NCBI GenBank assembly: GCA_964036275.1
Contig: OZ038438.1
Coordinates: 12,108,720 to 12,172,719 of the forward strand
DNA length: 64,000 nucleotides
Direction of reading: 5' to 3'
Source: Litoditis marina
Lineage: Eukaryota > Nematoda > Chromadorea > Rhabditida > Rhabditidae
How positions within the stretch are numbered: the stretch's first letter is position 1; each line of letters starts with the position of its first letter. Positions 12,908 through 26,019 of the stretch are shown piece by piece. The notes beneath the pieces were generated by a model, which saw nothing but the letters and a program-made list of their open reading frames with translations, made no database searches and was not told the origin of the DNA. A program made the translations under genes and the position numbers.

Positions 12908-15284
12908 GGTAGAAAGTAAAAGGGTGAGGAATCCTGACGATAAGGATAACAGAAAATGGGCGGTACTTCGGAGTCGCCCTCGATCCGATGACCCACTTCA
13001 CCCGCCTCCTTAGCTGCCCAGAACCGGGTTCGGGCTAATCAGATGAATGAACACGTTAGCTGACAAACTTAACCAAATAGTTGTTGATTTATAGATCAAC
13101 CGCATGTGTCAACAGCAGACAACGCATGTCCAACTGTTGGATGTCAACTCAAGGGTGTATCCGTGAGGGATAGTTAGGTTACGAAACGCTGCGAGTCTCT
13201 CGTAAGATGCCGTCATGTGGTAACAGTTCTGCCTTGTACTTTCATGTCAACACACATCATAAGTCTCATATTCCGACCGAGGTACAGTGTTATCCAACCA
13301 GAACTCCTGTAGGATCAAGCAAAAAGTACAGTGGTCGCCTTTTTTGCTATGATCGAACACTGTAATAGAAAATAACCTTCGGTAAAACGGAACTATGTTT
13401 GGCACTGCGTACCGAATAGTCCTGGCTAGAGTCTCAAATGAACACTAGTGGAATCTACAGTAGTCGGTATCTGAACGAGTTCACAACAGAGAACTACCCG
13501 CTGTGACGAATCCGAATTCCCGGGTGGTCAATTCGGTAAAACGGAACTAACATACATTTCTCTTGTACAATTCAAGTTTCTAGGTGTGTTAACAAGATAT
13601 CATTTGAGTTCGAAAATGTTTCACGATAGCTACATTTAAAGTAGGTAATAATATTGATTTTTCAGCAGTGTGAATGTGAGAATGATAGATGTCGTTATTC
13701 TTGAAAATACAAACTCGTAAATCCTTTGTAGTACATGTACAACGGTTATTCGGCTGTGTTGCAACAAACTTAACAATATATAGATTGTCTACTGGATTGA
13801 CTGATTTCTCTCCATAACCGTGTAGTATACTAGTCTTCTTTATATATTCTTCCTAAATATTCACTTCCAAACCGGTCACTCTGTACCGCAGACAGGTAGT
13901 TTGAAAGCAATTACTACCCTATACTTCGTCAAATGCATGGTTCAAAGACGTTCAACACATCAGAATACGGGAACTTCCAATGACTAAGTACAGTATTGTT
14001 GATATTTTCGCTTGATTTGTGTTCCATGTGATTCTAGAATAGAACATCTGCGATGTGGTCTTTGCTCTTCCAAAATCAAACCAATACGGCATTTGACTTC
14101 ATCCCACTGTGTTTGCAGTTTGATCCTGTTGCTTTTTCATAAATTATGGAGTTCAAACTACAACTCTGCTACGGTTGTTTTGTATGACAATCTGCGGCGA
14201 GATTGATCTTCTTTCGCGATTGCTCATCACTTTCACAATCACTTCATGCCCTTTTGCTGATCGCGGACGCGCACGAAGAAAACGGATAATGGGCGGTAAA
14301 AAGTGAAACTACGAAGAATGAAAACAGCGCAGATATCCAGCGACCGCCGACTGAGACAAAACAATTAGGAATATAACCCACTTTCAGATAAGCCAGCTAC
14401 TACGGTCATTTCAGGAAATACTCTTATATGAGGTTCATCAACGAAATCATATTCATAGCCCTCATTCATGTTTCTCTTGAATGTGTATATGTTGTACATC
14501 CGTATTCAACCAGATATTTGGAATGCAGGTGGAACACGATTTAGATAATCATCTTCGACCCTTTCACACCCTAATCTCACTTCCGATGAAACGAAGTATA
14601 TTCTATACAATGCAAAGCAGACCGGGAATTATAACAAAGAGAAGTACTACATCTGAGTTGTAATTGGGTCTGCATAAACAGCGGAGAGTACGAATTAGAG
14701 CTGAAACTTACCAGGACCAGACCACAAACGTAGTATACCATATCAGAACGTGGTCTGCCCGTTCCTGAGCGAAACCAAAAACTGAATTTTACCGAGAAAT
14801 TCGAGAACGACATAGAATTATTAAAATACAGGTGTACCAACAATGGTTAAGCATAATACAGATGTTCAAGACCGTTCAGATCTAAGGTAATCTTTTTGTG
14901 ACACTTTGCTACGGTGATTGGTCTTGTGAGAACTAAATATTCACTGTATTGAAGGTATGATTTTAAACATGATGGAAAACATAATTTCAATTACGGTTTG
15001 GTCTCTGATCAGTCTACACTTGAAAATGTTGTTTGACTGGGTATCTCTACGTATTTTATTGTGGTATTTTTTTTCAAACGTCACCGTATCTCCCCGTATA
15101 GGCAAAGTTGGTTTTTGGGAAACATACTACTCTGAAGTGAGAACTATGAACCACACTCCAAGCATTTGATCAATGAAATTGAAGTTCACATCAACATGAA
15201 AAATTTATTAGATAACCGGACAATCACACAACGTTGCTGGTCGGAGTTGTGGAGGCTCTTGTTGACAACGAATTCAGGCTGCTG
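12908..15284. other. Intergenic region between two minus-strand genes
   Basis: This holds the upstream region of the MAM gene and the 3' flank of the serpentine receptor. I see no coding exon with paired splice sites. A short direct repeat, attcggtaaaacggaacta, occurs near 13379 (first bases differ) and 13531. Confidence 0.4.
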
Positions 15285-18200
15285 TCATTTGGTAGGATGT
15301 GATTGATGATGAGTTGTAGCTCGGACCTGAACAATATGGTGGTTTCTCTCTTTTTTGGCTTTTGTTCTTCTTGTCGATTATTCTAACAAAAATTGTACAC
15401 AGCTCCATGTACGCAAACCAACTCGAATGCGAGCCACAAAAAAAAAATCAAAAAGGGTTATACCTGTACAATTGGAACTTTTCGGCGATGCATTATTTGT
15501 CGCAGTGTTTTCTGTGTGATTAGAAAGACCAGAAAATTCACCACACCCTGAAGAGGACATATATGCCTAGATCAAAAGTTGATTATGTGATACGAGTGAC
15601 TCTACCCGTTGATTTACATGATTGAAAAGTGAATCACTGCAGCTTTCCAACGGCCGAATTGTAATCGAACACGACAGCCGGTCAAAACTTGTCACGTGTT
15701 GTTCTCACAACTAACTGTCTTTGATGCCATCAGATGACCCGTTGAGTATGAGCTTTACCTTGTTCAAGTTCATGATATAGAATATGTTGGTGGGAATAAC
15801 CGGACTGATCAGAGTATATACGTCGGGTATGGTGAACAGGATGATGGTGTTGGATGTGATTAGTACAGTGGTACGAGTCATATTGAAGAGATTCTTCTGG
15901 TTACGGGCAGCCGCGCCGCTGAGCACATGATGCTGTCGTAGCATCTGTTGGGAACATTGTACTGTATTTTTTATTTTAGTATTTGTCATTTGGTAATTTT
16001 GAGAAAACGCCTAGGAAGGATAAATTGGAGAGCCATGAGTTGATAAGATGAATATCAATAGTATTCACTCACCTGCCACATACGAACAAAAACAGGGATA
16101 TAAATAATAACACACAAAATGGAGCATAGGACCCGAATTACTCGTAAACTAATATACATCTCCAAATTAACTCCTTGGTTCATGAGACAAATCTTTGTTT
16201 GCTGAAATGAAGTCACATGATGAAGATAGAGTAATCACACAAACATTGTATTTGATGGAAAATCGAACTTTTTGATCGAATGTAACATAGAAAATTTAAA
16301 TTCATTTACAAAATTAGTATATTGAATAGAAAATAAAAAATTTAAATTCATTTACAAAGTTAGGTACTTATATCAACAGCAAATAATCAGCACAATATGT
16401 GTGGGAAGTTCAGTTTGTTGTACTTTGCGACAATAAACTGTAATAACGAACGTTATAATCAAATCGGTCCGGGAACGTTGTGACTGCAGTTAGTACATGA
16501 GTCACCAGGTTGACAATATACGGAAGCAGGACCACCAAATAGGCATATTTCACGGTAGTTTTAATATACTTCACAGGATAAAACACGCAGAAAAATCGAT
16601 CCAACGAGGTAAGAAGAATGACATAACCTAAATATGTGATGTTCACAAAATCAAAGGATGTTCAAAATAGTGACATGACCAAAATGAATTGCAAATGTTC
16701 ACTTCAAGGTTGTATATTAAAAGAGAAATCGGAGTGTGTCAATTGCTAGTAGACAGAGACTTTCATAGCTAGCGGCAAACTTCTGTAGCTCGGATTTTAC
16801 TCTTTTTGTTCTTGTCAACTGAAATATTGCAGGACCTCATTTCCCATTTAGTTGTCAAGTCAAACCTGCGACCGGTGTGACGAGAGTGAACAGTTGTACA
16901 TGGACAGTCAGAAAGCATTGCCACCGGGTGTAAGCAGGAATCCCTGTAATGAAAAGGAATTTGACATTGTGCGATCCGATTTCTGGCTTTTAAACAGCAT
17001 TGAAATATCTCCCATAATCTATAATGAATGAAATTGAGTTTTGATCCGATCGGTACATTTTTCGTTAAACTACAGACACAGTTCGGAATTTTCATACGGT
17101 CCCAATACCCCCTACGGCCTTATTGATATTATTTGTTCAGCTTGTATTCTTCTCTTTCTCTGATGAGCGAGTGCCAGATTTATAGAATGTAGATATTTGA
17201 ATCAATGGATAGGTGCTTTGTCGAGATAAGTTCTCTCATATGAGCTCGTCTGATATACGATAGTTTTAGTTTAATCAAATATACTGAAACTACTACTATG
17301 TGAGTTTTTTTTTGCTCAACCGATCGAACTGACTTCATCACAGCCTCGTGAGATAGAAAACTCACAATCATATTGCCAAACAACAAGCGACCTCCATACA
17401 CCAGAAGTGAAGTACGTTGCGCCGAATAGAGTATCGAAAAGAACGCAACCTCCCATTATGACAAATCTGGAACAAAATACACCTGTATAGAGGCACAGAG
17501 ACTATCCACCTTCTCTGGGCTTTCCTTTTGACGTAATCTTTCAATAGAGGTACTTTTTTCATTTTATCAATGTACTGTAAGTATAAGGTATGGTCACGAG
17601 AAAATGGATGTTGAAAAAGGATTGACGTAGTGAATATTTCCTTATGTAACTTCGCGTTTACGCAAATTTCCCGTTCATTTCTAGTAACTAGGTGATCAGC
17701 TGATTGGAATATCTGCGCCACGTTGGATTCGAACACGATACATCAATTCGGTGGACCACTATATAGCTCTCGTCATTTTCAATGAGACTTTGCCAGGTGT
17801 TCCAATGAATGTGCCAGGCTGTGACCGGGTTAGAGTTTTTCAAAATGATAGAAGAATCTGAAAGAGGTGGCTTACCCACCTCCCACTCTCCAAAAACACA
17901 TTTAAGAAAACCTATGTATTCTATTGAAACCATCATTCAACGTTTCATTTTCACGCAAAAGTCTCAGTGTGAATGAGAAAACTATATTAACATTACTGTA
18001 CGAGTCCAAAACCCAGTTATGTTTGCGGTTTATTATAACAGTTGACTACCGCCGTTCTTCTGCACTGAATTGCGATTCATGAAGTATAATAATAACAATA
18101 AACAGCCAAACATACTCTTTCTGAGATCGAAGAGCGCTCATACAAAAAATCCGCACACAAAGATATCCATTCATGGACATAATGAAAAACCCCTCGGTCA

Positions 18201-18483
18201 GGTAAAATATTAGTGGTGTCTGAAAATTGATTTTTGAGGAGAAGCAACATATTTGTCTTTTACTACTACTCTACTAAATCGAAAAGAGATAGCTTATTCT
18301 AGAATAAAAAACCAATCCTCGCTGTTTAGAGCAAAATAAAGAAGTTTTCTTTTTTGTTCACAATCCAATTTATCCATTCGACTTGTAAGAATATGCTATA
18401 AATGACGCAGTGAACTGTCCGATATAAACATTTACTTTGTTGTATTCTGCAGAAAGTTTCATAGTGTTAATATTGTCTGCCAT
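15285..18483 (-). CDS. Nematode serpentine 7-transmembrane receptor
   Basis: Nine exons, 5'->3': 18436-18483, 18116-18219, 17366-17466, 16866-16943, 16452-16627, 16073-16201, 15759-15944, 15464-15547, 15285-15326; phases agree, giving 315 residues. Helix 1 is in exon 2 (YLTEGFFIMSMNGYLCVRIF), helix 2 in exon 3, and helix 3 in exons 4-5 (a cysteine in RWQCFLTV). The DRY-like motif SLDRFFCVFYPVKY follows. Helix 5 is in exon 6, helix 6 in exon 7 and helix 7 in exon 8 (GVVNFLVFLI), with a basic tail (LRQIMHRRK). The layout fits nematode-specific chemoreceptor-type GPCRs, which usually act in sensory neurons through G proteins. I could not settle the sub-family. The chosen ATG is in an exon that begins at a TTTTTCAG acceptor (18526), so a trans-spliced leader or a further 5' exon is possible. 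The exon 5 donor (GTTCGT) is weak and was chosen for phase. Confidence 0.85.
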
Positions 18484-18526
18484 TCCGAAGAACGCAAGAT
18501 ATCGGTAATCAGTGGAAGCAACGTTC

Positions 18527-19480
18527 CTGAAAAAGATCAAAGAAAATCACATCGAAATTTGAAAGCATAGTATTCACTCGAGCTGATTTAGTTGAAACAT
18601 TCAGAACAGTACAGAAGGGTGGCATTAATTTTCCAGACGACTGACTTTCATTTAACGAACTTGATGCCTTTTGAGCCAACATAAATTTCTGCTTGAGGAA
18701 TTCCCTTCAAATAGTGTACCGAGAATTTTATTCAGTCATACTGTAATGAAAAGTAATGGGTGAAATGGAGGGGAAAGATCAGCGCCCTATGGAGGTTGTG
18801 CTTTGCGCACAATACTCTGGGACTGGGTTGGCATAACTTTGTAATACAATAGGGTAACACGATCACTACGTTTTATTGTGCTTCCAATATATTCATCTGA
18901 GTTCTCGCAAAAATATGGTATTCATGGCTTAAGAAGGCGAAAACTCTAAACCGGGAAGTATATAAGTGACTGAAACTGAAATAAGAATCACGGCATTATC
19001 ATAATTCCAACGAAAGTCAGTATGACAATTATATGACACACAGAGCTCGAAGAACACGCCACTTCCAATTTAATATCATAGAACAGAATAATTGGACGAT
19101 GAGACCCAAGATAATATGATACTGTGTTACATTCGACCACGGCTATATGACCATTGTATTACGTATGTGAACTTCTAAAAACACTTCCGTTTTAGAGAGT
19201 GCAGGGCAATCTCCTGAGATTCAATAGTGGGAAATGAGTGTCAAATTAGCCGTCTGCGGTATTTCATATCCGCAACCACCTTCATTTAGTACTTTGATTC
19301 AATTCTCCTCCGACTGAGCGTAAAATCATGTGATATTCAATGAAGTATTCCAATTATTGCCTTCTATTGCACATCTGAAGTCAGAAACCATTGAGCTCGA
19401 AAACGGCGAAAATCATAAATCACTCCATAGAGGGATAAAGAAGAGGAACGAACACTTGGCACTCGAGACCAACTCTAATC
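18527..19480. other. Intergenic, upstream of the serpentine receptor
   Basis: No gene recognised. An ORF-like stretch at 19330-19530 runs into the satellite array and stops there; I treat it as chance. Confidence 0.4.
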
Positions 19481-19491
19481 TGAGCTCTAAC

Positions 19492-19800
19492 CGAGAGTCT
19501 CGAGTTCTAACCGAGAGTCTCGAGTTCTAACCGAGAGTCTCGAGTTCTAACCGAGAGTCTCGAGTTCTAACCGAGAGTCTCGAGTTCTAACCGAGAGTCT
19601 CGAGTTCTAACCGAGAGTCTCGAGTTCTAACCGAGAGTCTCGAGTTCTAACCGAGAGTCTCGAGTTCTAACCGAGAGTCTCGAGTTCTAACCGAGAGTCT
19701 CGAGTTCTAACCGAGAGTCTCGAGTTCTAACCGAGACTCTCGAGTTCTAACCGAGACTCTCGAGTTCTAACCGAGAGTTTCGAGTTCTAACCGAGAGAAA
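19492..19800. repeat. 20-bp tandem satellite, about 15 copies
   Basis: The unit tctaaccgagagtctcgagt is repeated head to tail about 15 times with few changes. The core cgaga-g-tctcg is an odd-length palindrome with one central base. Two units near the 3' end (about 19733-19757) carry c at the centre instead of g, i.e. the same core read on the other strand. The last copies decay (gagagtttc, then gagagaaagg). A 20-bp period is not a multiple of three and each frame stops, so the array is not coding. Confidence 0.97.
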
Positions 19801-19870
19801 GGCCACCTAAAAATGCATTCATATAGTTTCATCTCTGGTAGAGTCTTTTGATAACGTACGACCTGAATGA

Positions 19871-20062
19871 ATATTGGCAATAATACTTTTTGTACTGCTA
19901 AGTGTCTTATCTTGTTCTGCAGAACCTTTCACTAACATGCCCATTACGAATTTGGCTAAGCGTGTTGACGTATTAACACAAACCGCACTCACATCAATGT
20001 GTACTATCGGTAAAAAACGAATCAAAGCCCGCCAACTTACACAGCTAATGAAATTTGCGTAG
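19871..20062 (+). other. Possible broken or partial secreted-peptide ORF
   Basis: In one plus-strand frame a hydrophobic signal-like stretch (AIILFVLLSVLSCSA) is followed by a dibasic KR, a 15-residue segment and GKKR, the usual amidation and cleavage signal of peptide precursors, then a stop (TAG at 20060-20062). No in-frame ATG precedes it: a TGA stops the frame at 19868-19870, and the nearest ATG (19867) is in another frame. A TTCTGCAG acceptor sits just before 19922, so part could be an exon with its start elsewhere. I do not recognise the peptide. Confidence 0.25.
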
Positions 20063-20737
20063 CAGAAAATGTGAAAAGGTGGTGCAAAATGAAAAACCAA
20101 CAGTTTGTTTGGAATATATTCCAGCACTTATCGGTTTTCGGATTTAACTTGGATAAAAGTACATCAGTGCATCTTGAAAACGAAAAAAATAAATTTTTTT
20201 TGTTTTTTTTTGACTTACAACAGGAATTTTGCGTATGTGCATGTCAAACATTTGACACGAATGGTCAGTAAGCGTATTCTCTACTGACCTCAGAAAAGCT
20301 AAACGGGCCGAAAATGTATCTCTGACCTGTTATCTAAACAATACATCTCTGTTCTTCTATTATCAATCGGCTCGCTACCAACGCCATCTACCTTTTTAAC
20401 TAAATAATAATAACAATTGATTGTGTATCTGAGTCTACTCATTCAGTGTTCAGGATCTATTCGAATTCATTTTCCATTGTTTCTTTCACTCAGATGAAGA
20501 CAGACAGTGAAAACGTTTCGAAAAATTAGTTTCGTCCAAGTATACTTTGTACTCTGGAGCAATGGTACATACAAAAACCTAAGTTTCACGATTAAACTTT
20601 CATGAGATCGAAATCATTTTGAAACATTCATAGATAAAATATAGTTTTTTGACACTTTCACGGGACTATAAAAAAAATTTCCTTCTGTTCTTGAGCGAAT
20701 CATTTTCATAATTTTGCTAACATTACTATTTTTGTTG

Positions 20738-23700
20738 ATGGACATGAGTCATGAGTATGATGTGATCGTTGTGGGTGCTGGGATTTTCGGATCTTGTGCG
20801 GCTTACCATTCTCAGAAACTTGGTCAGAAAACGCTGCTACTCGAGCAGGTATGGTTCATGTTTTCACGGTTTCGTGAGATTTTCAAGATTCTCGAGTTTT
20901 ACGGTTGTCTCACTTGTATGATCGAAGAATTTCTGGATTTGTGTGGAGATGTAGACACGAAACTTACCAATAATAAATTTTTCCTGTTTCCATTGTAATT
21001 AGCACGAGTAAAGTTTCCATGGTCGTAGGCACATAATGCAGCAACAACAAGGAGTATGTTTCAGTTCAATCTGCACCATACTCTGGGCAGTTCCCATGGA
21101 AAATCCCGGATCACCCGTTACGCCCACATGGAGAGTGAATATATTCCCCTCGTGGACGACTCTTATAAACAAATATCTCAGATGGAGAACACACGACATC
21201 AGGCATTGTGGAGGTGAGTCATCAACTCGCTCGACAACTCTCGCAATGAAAAATATGAAGTGTTGAGAACTAGCTGACCATTTTTTTCTGTTATACAGAA
21301 ATTTCCCGTTCTGCCGGAGCATTTGAAATTCATGATCATTGCACTCATTAAAGGCTTCCGCTTAGAAAAATGGAAACATATGGACTAGTGAGACCGAACT
21401 ACAAATCTTGATCAGAGAGATCTTAATGTGAAGTTGAATTGACAGGAAAACTGGCCTATTGTGGGTAGCAAGTAACAACGATGTGGAGAGCATGTCGCGA
21501 ATTCTAAGAACACACGGCGCTAGTCACGAAGTACTCAAAGGATCCGAGGTAAGCACGATTTAACTGATTCTATTTCGCATTTTTGAAGTCGCAAGAGATT
21601 GTCATTGTTAACATTTAAATCTCTGCCTTTATTGTGATTTGTGATTGATCGAAGTAGTACTGTAATCGTCATTTATGCGGCATTTCGTGATACAGTCCCG
21701 TAAATAGGCAATCTTCAGAAATCGTGTATGTAACTGCACAATTTCTTCACAAGTATCAAGTGTTAATTGATCTATTGTAATTACATTTGATTTGCATGCA
21801 CCTCGCAATTTGACTGCAATTAACTTTTTGGTTTGAGGATATTCTACTTTTCTTTAAATAGTGGCTTCTCAAACCGTAAACCACAGGTTTTGCCAATTCT
21901 ACATATAGCCGTCGCCAACGGAAAGGCGGGGGGAGGAGGGGGTACTGTATATTTCAGTTTCTGCTGTGTACGAATACACGTCTTAGATACCGAAGCTTAG
22001 ATACCGTATACTCTCATATAGCGCAGTAATTAGCACCCAGGTACGAGTCCTTTGTTCGCAAGTTCGATTCCGGCGAGAGACAAAAATTTATGAATTTGGC
22101 GCCCACTATATTTTATGTAACTCTCCGTGAACCAACATGTGATGTATGGTATCTGCCAACAAATTAACGGTTTTCAGGTGGCTCATCGTTATTCTCAATT
22201 CAAGTTTGACGATGAGAATTCTGGTCTAGTGGATCCCATGGGTGGAGTTCTGTTTGCAGATTTGATCCTCAATGCATTTCAGGTATATATTCAACTACAG
22301 CTGATTTGAATACAGCATTCCAGATCAGTTTTTACACGAATCTCTTTACAAACGTCCATCATCAGAGTTTAAAGGAACCGTACTGGCATAAAATCAAGAA
22401 TTGAACTGTCGGAACGTCTTCATTAAATAACCCAGAGAAATAATAAATTCGGTACGTTGAATTGAACTGGAGGATTTTTTGGCTAATGGGGAAATATGTC
22501 ACAACCCCTGCAAATGTTAAAAAAGCTTCGATTCAGTTTTTAGGGGCCGTTAGCTCATTCGTTTTCTTCGAGTTCATAGCGAAACGACGGCATTAAAAAC
22601 GTTTTATTAGAATAATACCTTTTGTTTCGAATTATTTTCAACTGGGAAGAAGAGAGGAACAATTTATCACCTGAATTCATTTACTCTACCAATATTGAAG
22701 GAAGAGTTTGTGAAATTGGGTGGAGTCCTTAACGATCAAGAAGAATTGTTGGCGTACATAGATGGACCGAAACTGCAACTGGATACAACAAAGGTATTCT
22801 ACCTTTAATTCATCTTTATTGTCAGAAGCCATTCCATATTATGCATTAAATGATAGAGCGCAACAAGCAAACTACACGTTTGACAATAGAAGTAAAAAGT
22901 TGAAACAACTTTCGCTGCATTACGAAAGGAAAATGAACATCACTGCCAAGTATATGACGTAATTTTAATTTCAGGCTAACTATTCTTGCCGAAAACTTAT
23001 TATAGCAGTTGGTTCATGGATAACCAAAGTGGTTCCCAGTCTTCCAACTCAAGTGGAAGTGAGTTTTGTCTCGTAGAATGGGTTTTCCATAGTTTTTCTA
23101 GTTCTTTTTCTTAATGTTCTCTAAGTTATCGTTTTTTTACAACGTGATTGAAAAGCTCTCACTGTTCGCGAAGTAAAGTGGGTGATCGTTGGGCTTTTCA
23201 GGTGAGGCCGAATTTCCATCTGATTTCAGAACAACAACTAAACCTTAGTATACTTCAATGGTTTCTCTGATAGTTGGACTGAAATTGAACAACGTTAAGG
23301 TAACAGAGATCAGTGTATGTTACTGGAACGTGAAAGCTGGACAGAGGGCTGAGCTGGCTCAACTCGGACAATTTCCAGTCTTTGTGGGAACAAATAACGG
23401 TCAACAAATATATGCATTACCAGCTGTTGACCACGTTGACGTAATAAAGGTATGAAATGAAAAAGTGATAATACTGCTAAGAACTGTAAAAATTGGAAAT
23501 GGATGCAATTCATTTCCTAAGTTTCGGTAGTTCAATCCGTCAAACACATCAGTACTTGAATGTTGTGTCTCTATTTGTCTGAAACCTGTGTCATGGTCCC
23601 ATCACAGCGAAGCGGGAAAAAAACTGCTGACTAATCTTCTCAGAGATATACATGACATCTCACATCCTAACATAAAATTTTACGGGAAGAGGTTACAAAA

Positions 23701-25042
23701 GTATTAGGTATTAGGTAGGGGTCGAGCGAGGGTATCACAAATATAGATAACTTGATCTATTCGGTTTGTATCATATTTCTTGATAAATGATCAGTCTCGA
23801 ATGGTTAATTTTTAATGTTTACAGCTGTGCACTCATCGTGGACAGACAGTGAGCCAGGAGAATCTAGCTGTGCAGAAAAGTACCTTCAACATGGTAAGAT
23901 TGAGCAAAGCAGCACTGAGTCTAATAATAATAATGACTGAAATCTTCATTTTTTCTTTGTATAATTACTCAACCCGAAACCCAACAAAATTCAAAGCTAG
24001 TTTTTTGTTAAGCCTCTAGTGATCCAGATGACATTTATTTCAAGGAATTTGTTGAAGCTCCGTCCAAGTATATCGAGAAATATTTGCCAGTTTTTCATCA
24101 CGAATCTGCTTTTCGAGTGGACACTTGCAAATACACGGTTGGTCATTTTTTTTAACATAAAATGATTGGCTCGGGATAGAATAGTAGCAGAATACTCACT
24201 CAGTGTTAAGTTCTAAGCACATTGATTTACAATTTATGGGAACAGAAACGAAGGCCGATCAAACTACATTTCAGATATTGTTATTCCCAAATAACGGTTA
24301 TCACAGATGAATTTCAGAATTCGGTAGACAGTCATTATATCATTGACTTTTTGCCTGGCTCAAAGAACGTAGTTTTGGGAGGATGTGGATCAGGCTGCGG
24401 ATTCAAGGTATTACTTTTTCACTCTCTAATAAAGACTTTTAGAACTCTCGCATTCAAACTATTTTTACTTACTACATAGAACATTTATAAGGAAAATGGG
24501 AAGAAAAGTAAATAATCGGTTTTACTCATTGGTCGACCCTTACAGTATGTAACAAACTTTCAGATGGGTTTCTTCCAATGAAAAATATATATTCATAGAG
24601 GTTTTATAATAGTTTGAAATGAAAGATAAATAGCTGACAAAGCCGGAAACTAAATCCTGAGAGTGATGTGATAATGGTCGCTCAGACATAATGAAAAATG
24701 TGTATTTTGGTCTGATCTGCCTTTTTTTAGTTTGTTCTTCATGCGATTTACGCTTCGTTTTGCAGTCGTTCTGATCTGAAACAAAAACTCACATGTGATA
24801 ACCCGCTAGAAGGGGCGACCTAAGTTTCGTTTTCGCTAAAATTCCGATCGAAAACCAACGGAATCAAACTATAAACAGAGCGAGATAGGACATGAGCTCA
24901 TATTGGAAGTGAGAACCCTATATACTAGGTTGGACCGGCGATCGGGAAGGTACTGGCTGAGTTGGCTGTTGGTCAGAAACCATCCTTCGACATTTCCTTT
25001 TTCTCACTCGCAAGATTCGCGGAACCGAAGATAGAAGGATGA
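20738..25042 (+). CDS. FAD-dependent sarcosine/L-pipecolate oxidase-like enzyme
   Basis: Eleven exons: 20738-20848 (or ATG at 20744), 21065-21213, 21446-21548, 22178-22282, 22701-22793, 22975-23058, 23300-23449, about 23825-23879, about 24013-24141, 24307-24407, 24929-25042; roughly 395 residues. The N-terminus is a Rossmann dinucleotide fold (YDVIVVGAGIFGSCAAYHSQ). Exon 2 has the family motif LGSSHGKSRITRYAHMESEY. Exon 4 has GLVDPMGGVLFADL. Exon 9 has VDTCKYT, whose Cys lies where the family bonds covalently to flavin. Exon 10 has VVLGGCGSGCGFK, equivalent to the GFSGHGFK glycine loop. The family oxidises N-methyl or cyclic secondary amino acids to imines, releasing H2O2, generally in peroxisomes. 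The protein ends in KIEG, so I see no SKL-type peroxisomal signal. Around exons 8-10 the best-looking donor (ATG|GTAAGA at 23893) breaks the frame, so weaker donors are needed. Confidence 0.9.
22010..22085 (+). other. Degenerate tRNA-like sequence inside an intron
   Basis: A tRNA A-box-like run (tagcgcagtaattagca) is followed at suitable spacing by a B-box-like gttcgattcc. The T stem and acceptor stem do not pair well, so I read it as a tRNA relic or a tRNA-derived repeat, not a functional tRNA. It lies in oxidase intron 3. Confidence 0.3.
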
Positions 25043-26019
25043 AATGTCAAGCACTCCAACGTGTACGATGGTAATCAGAAACATCGCAAAGTTGTATATG
25101 TGTGGACACAGTTAGATTAATTTATTTTATTCGATGTTTCAAGTAAATTTTTCTATTTTCACAAGACTACTTCCGTCTTGTCATTTATTTAATCTCTTTG
25201 GTTTGTTGTATATTATCGAAAAACTCTTTAATGGACATAAATAATAAAATTATTATGTTCAAAAAACAACTGGAAATCGCGACAGCCTGCTAGAATTCGT
25301 GGAAGACTGGCATTTTGAGCCTTGAATTTCCGTCTTGTTTACTTGGTAGAACAGAATTTACCAGCTAACATTTAGTTAGTCAGTGCGGGCTAATTCTATA
25401 TGTAACCGGGTTTTTTGGTAACCTAAGCGGTTTTTGGTAACCTATTTTCAGGTTACCTCACAGGTAACATGATTGTTAATCAGAATTGCGCCCAATTAAT
25501 GAACACCAAAACGCAATAATTCATTCAACAGACTATCGACAACAGATTTTACAACTAGTTTTATATGAATATATACAACACGACCGGAAAACCGCAGCGT
25601 ACCCACCTAAACATAATACAGGCTTATCCTACAGCTTCTAATTCTCTACAATTATCAATACATACATGGAAAGGAAAAACTTTACAAGTGTGGGAGGCCT
25701 TACAGCGTGTTGTCACCCGTAAGCCACCTTAATATTGGACCAAATCACCAGGGTACATGTTATCACAACGCTTGAATAAAGAGAGCAGCATCGCGTGGGT
25801 CTATTGCTAAGAAAAAGGAAGATACACGTCACAGAGGGGGGATTTAAAAATACTACCAATACTAGATATTGCCAGCCGAGTATAATATTGGTATCACGTT
25901 CGAGGAAAAAGCATAGTTTTCGAGTACCCCGTCAGTGCACAGAACACTGCGTCACGATCACGATGGGAAAATTAGTAGTAGTATGAAATAAGGTATATGT
26001 AGCGAGTGTTATGTATCTA
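25043..26019. other. Intergenic gap between convergent genes
   Basis: This holds the 3' flank of the oxidase (an AATAAA-type run near 25243) and of the MOB gene. It includes a fold-back element fragment described separately. No coding exon seen. Confidence 0.4.
25388..25470. repeat. Fragment of a GGTTACC-rich fold-back element
   Basis: The end ggctaattctatatgtaacc is followed by ggttttttggtaacctaag and repeated ggtaacc/ggttacc motifs. It is clearly related to one arm of the intact element at 35898-36172; the second arm is missing here. Confidence 0.7.

Noticed and set aside
19492..19800. Regular 20-bp repeats as a CRISPR array
   Set aside because: The units are directly contiguous with no variable spacers, and the genome is eukaryotic.
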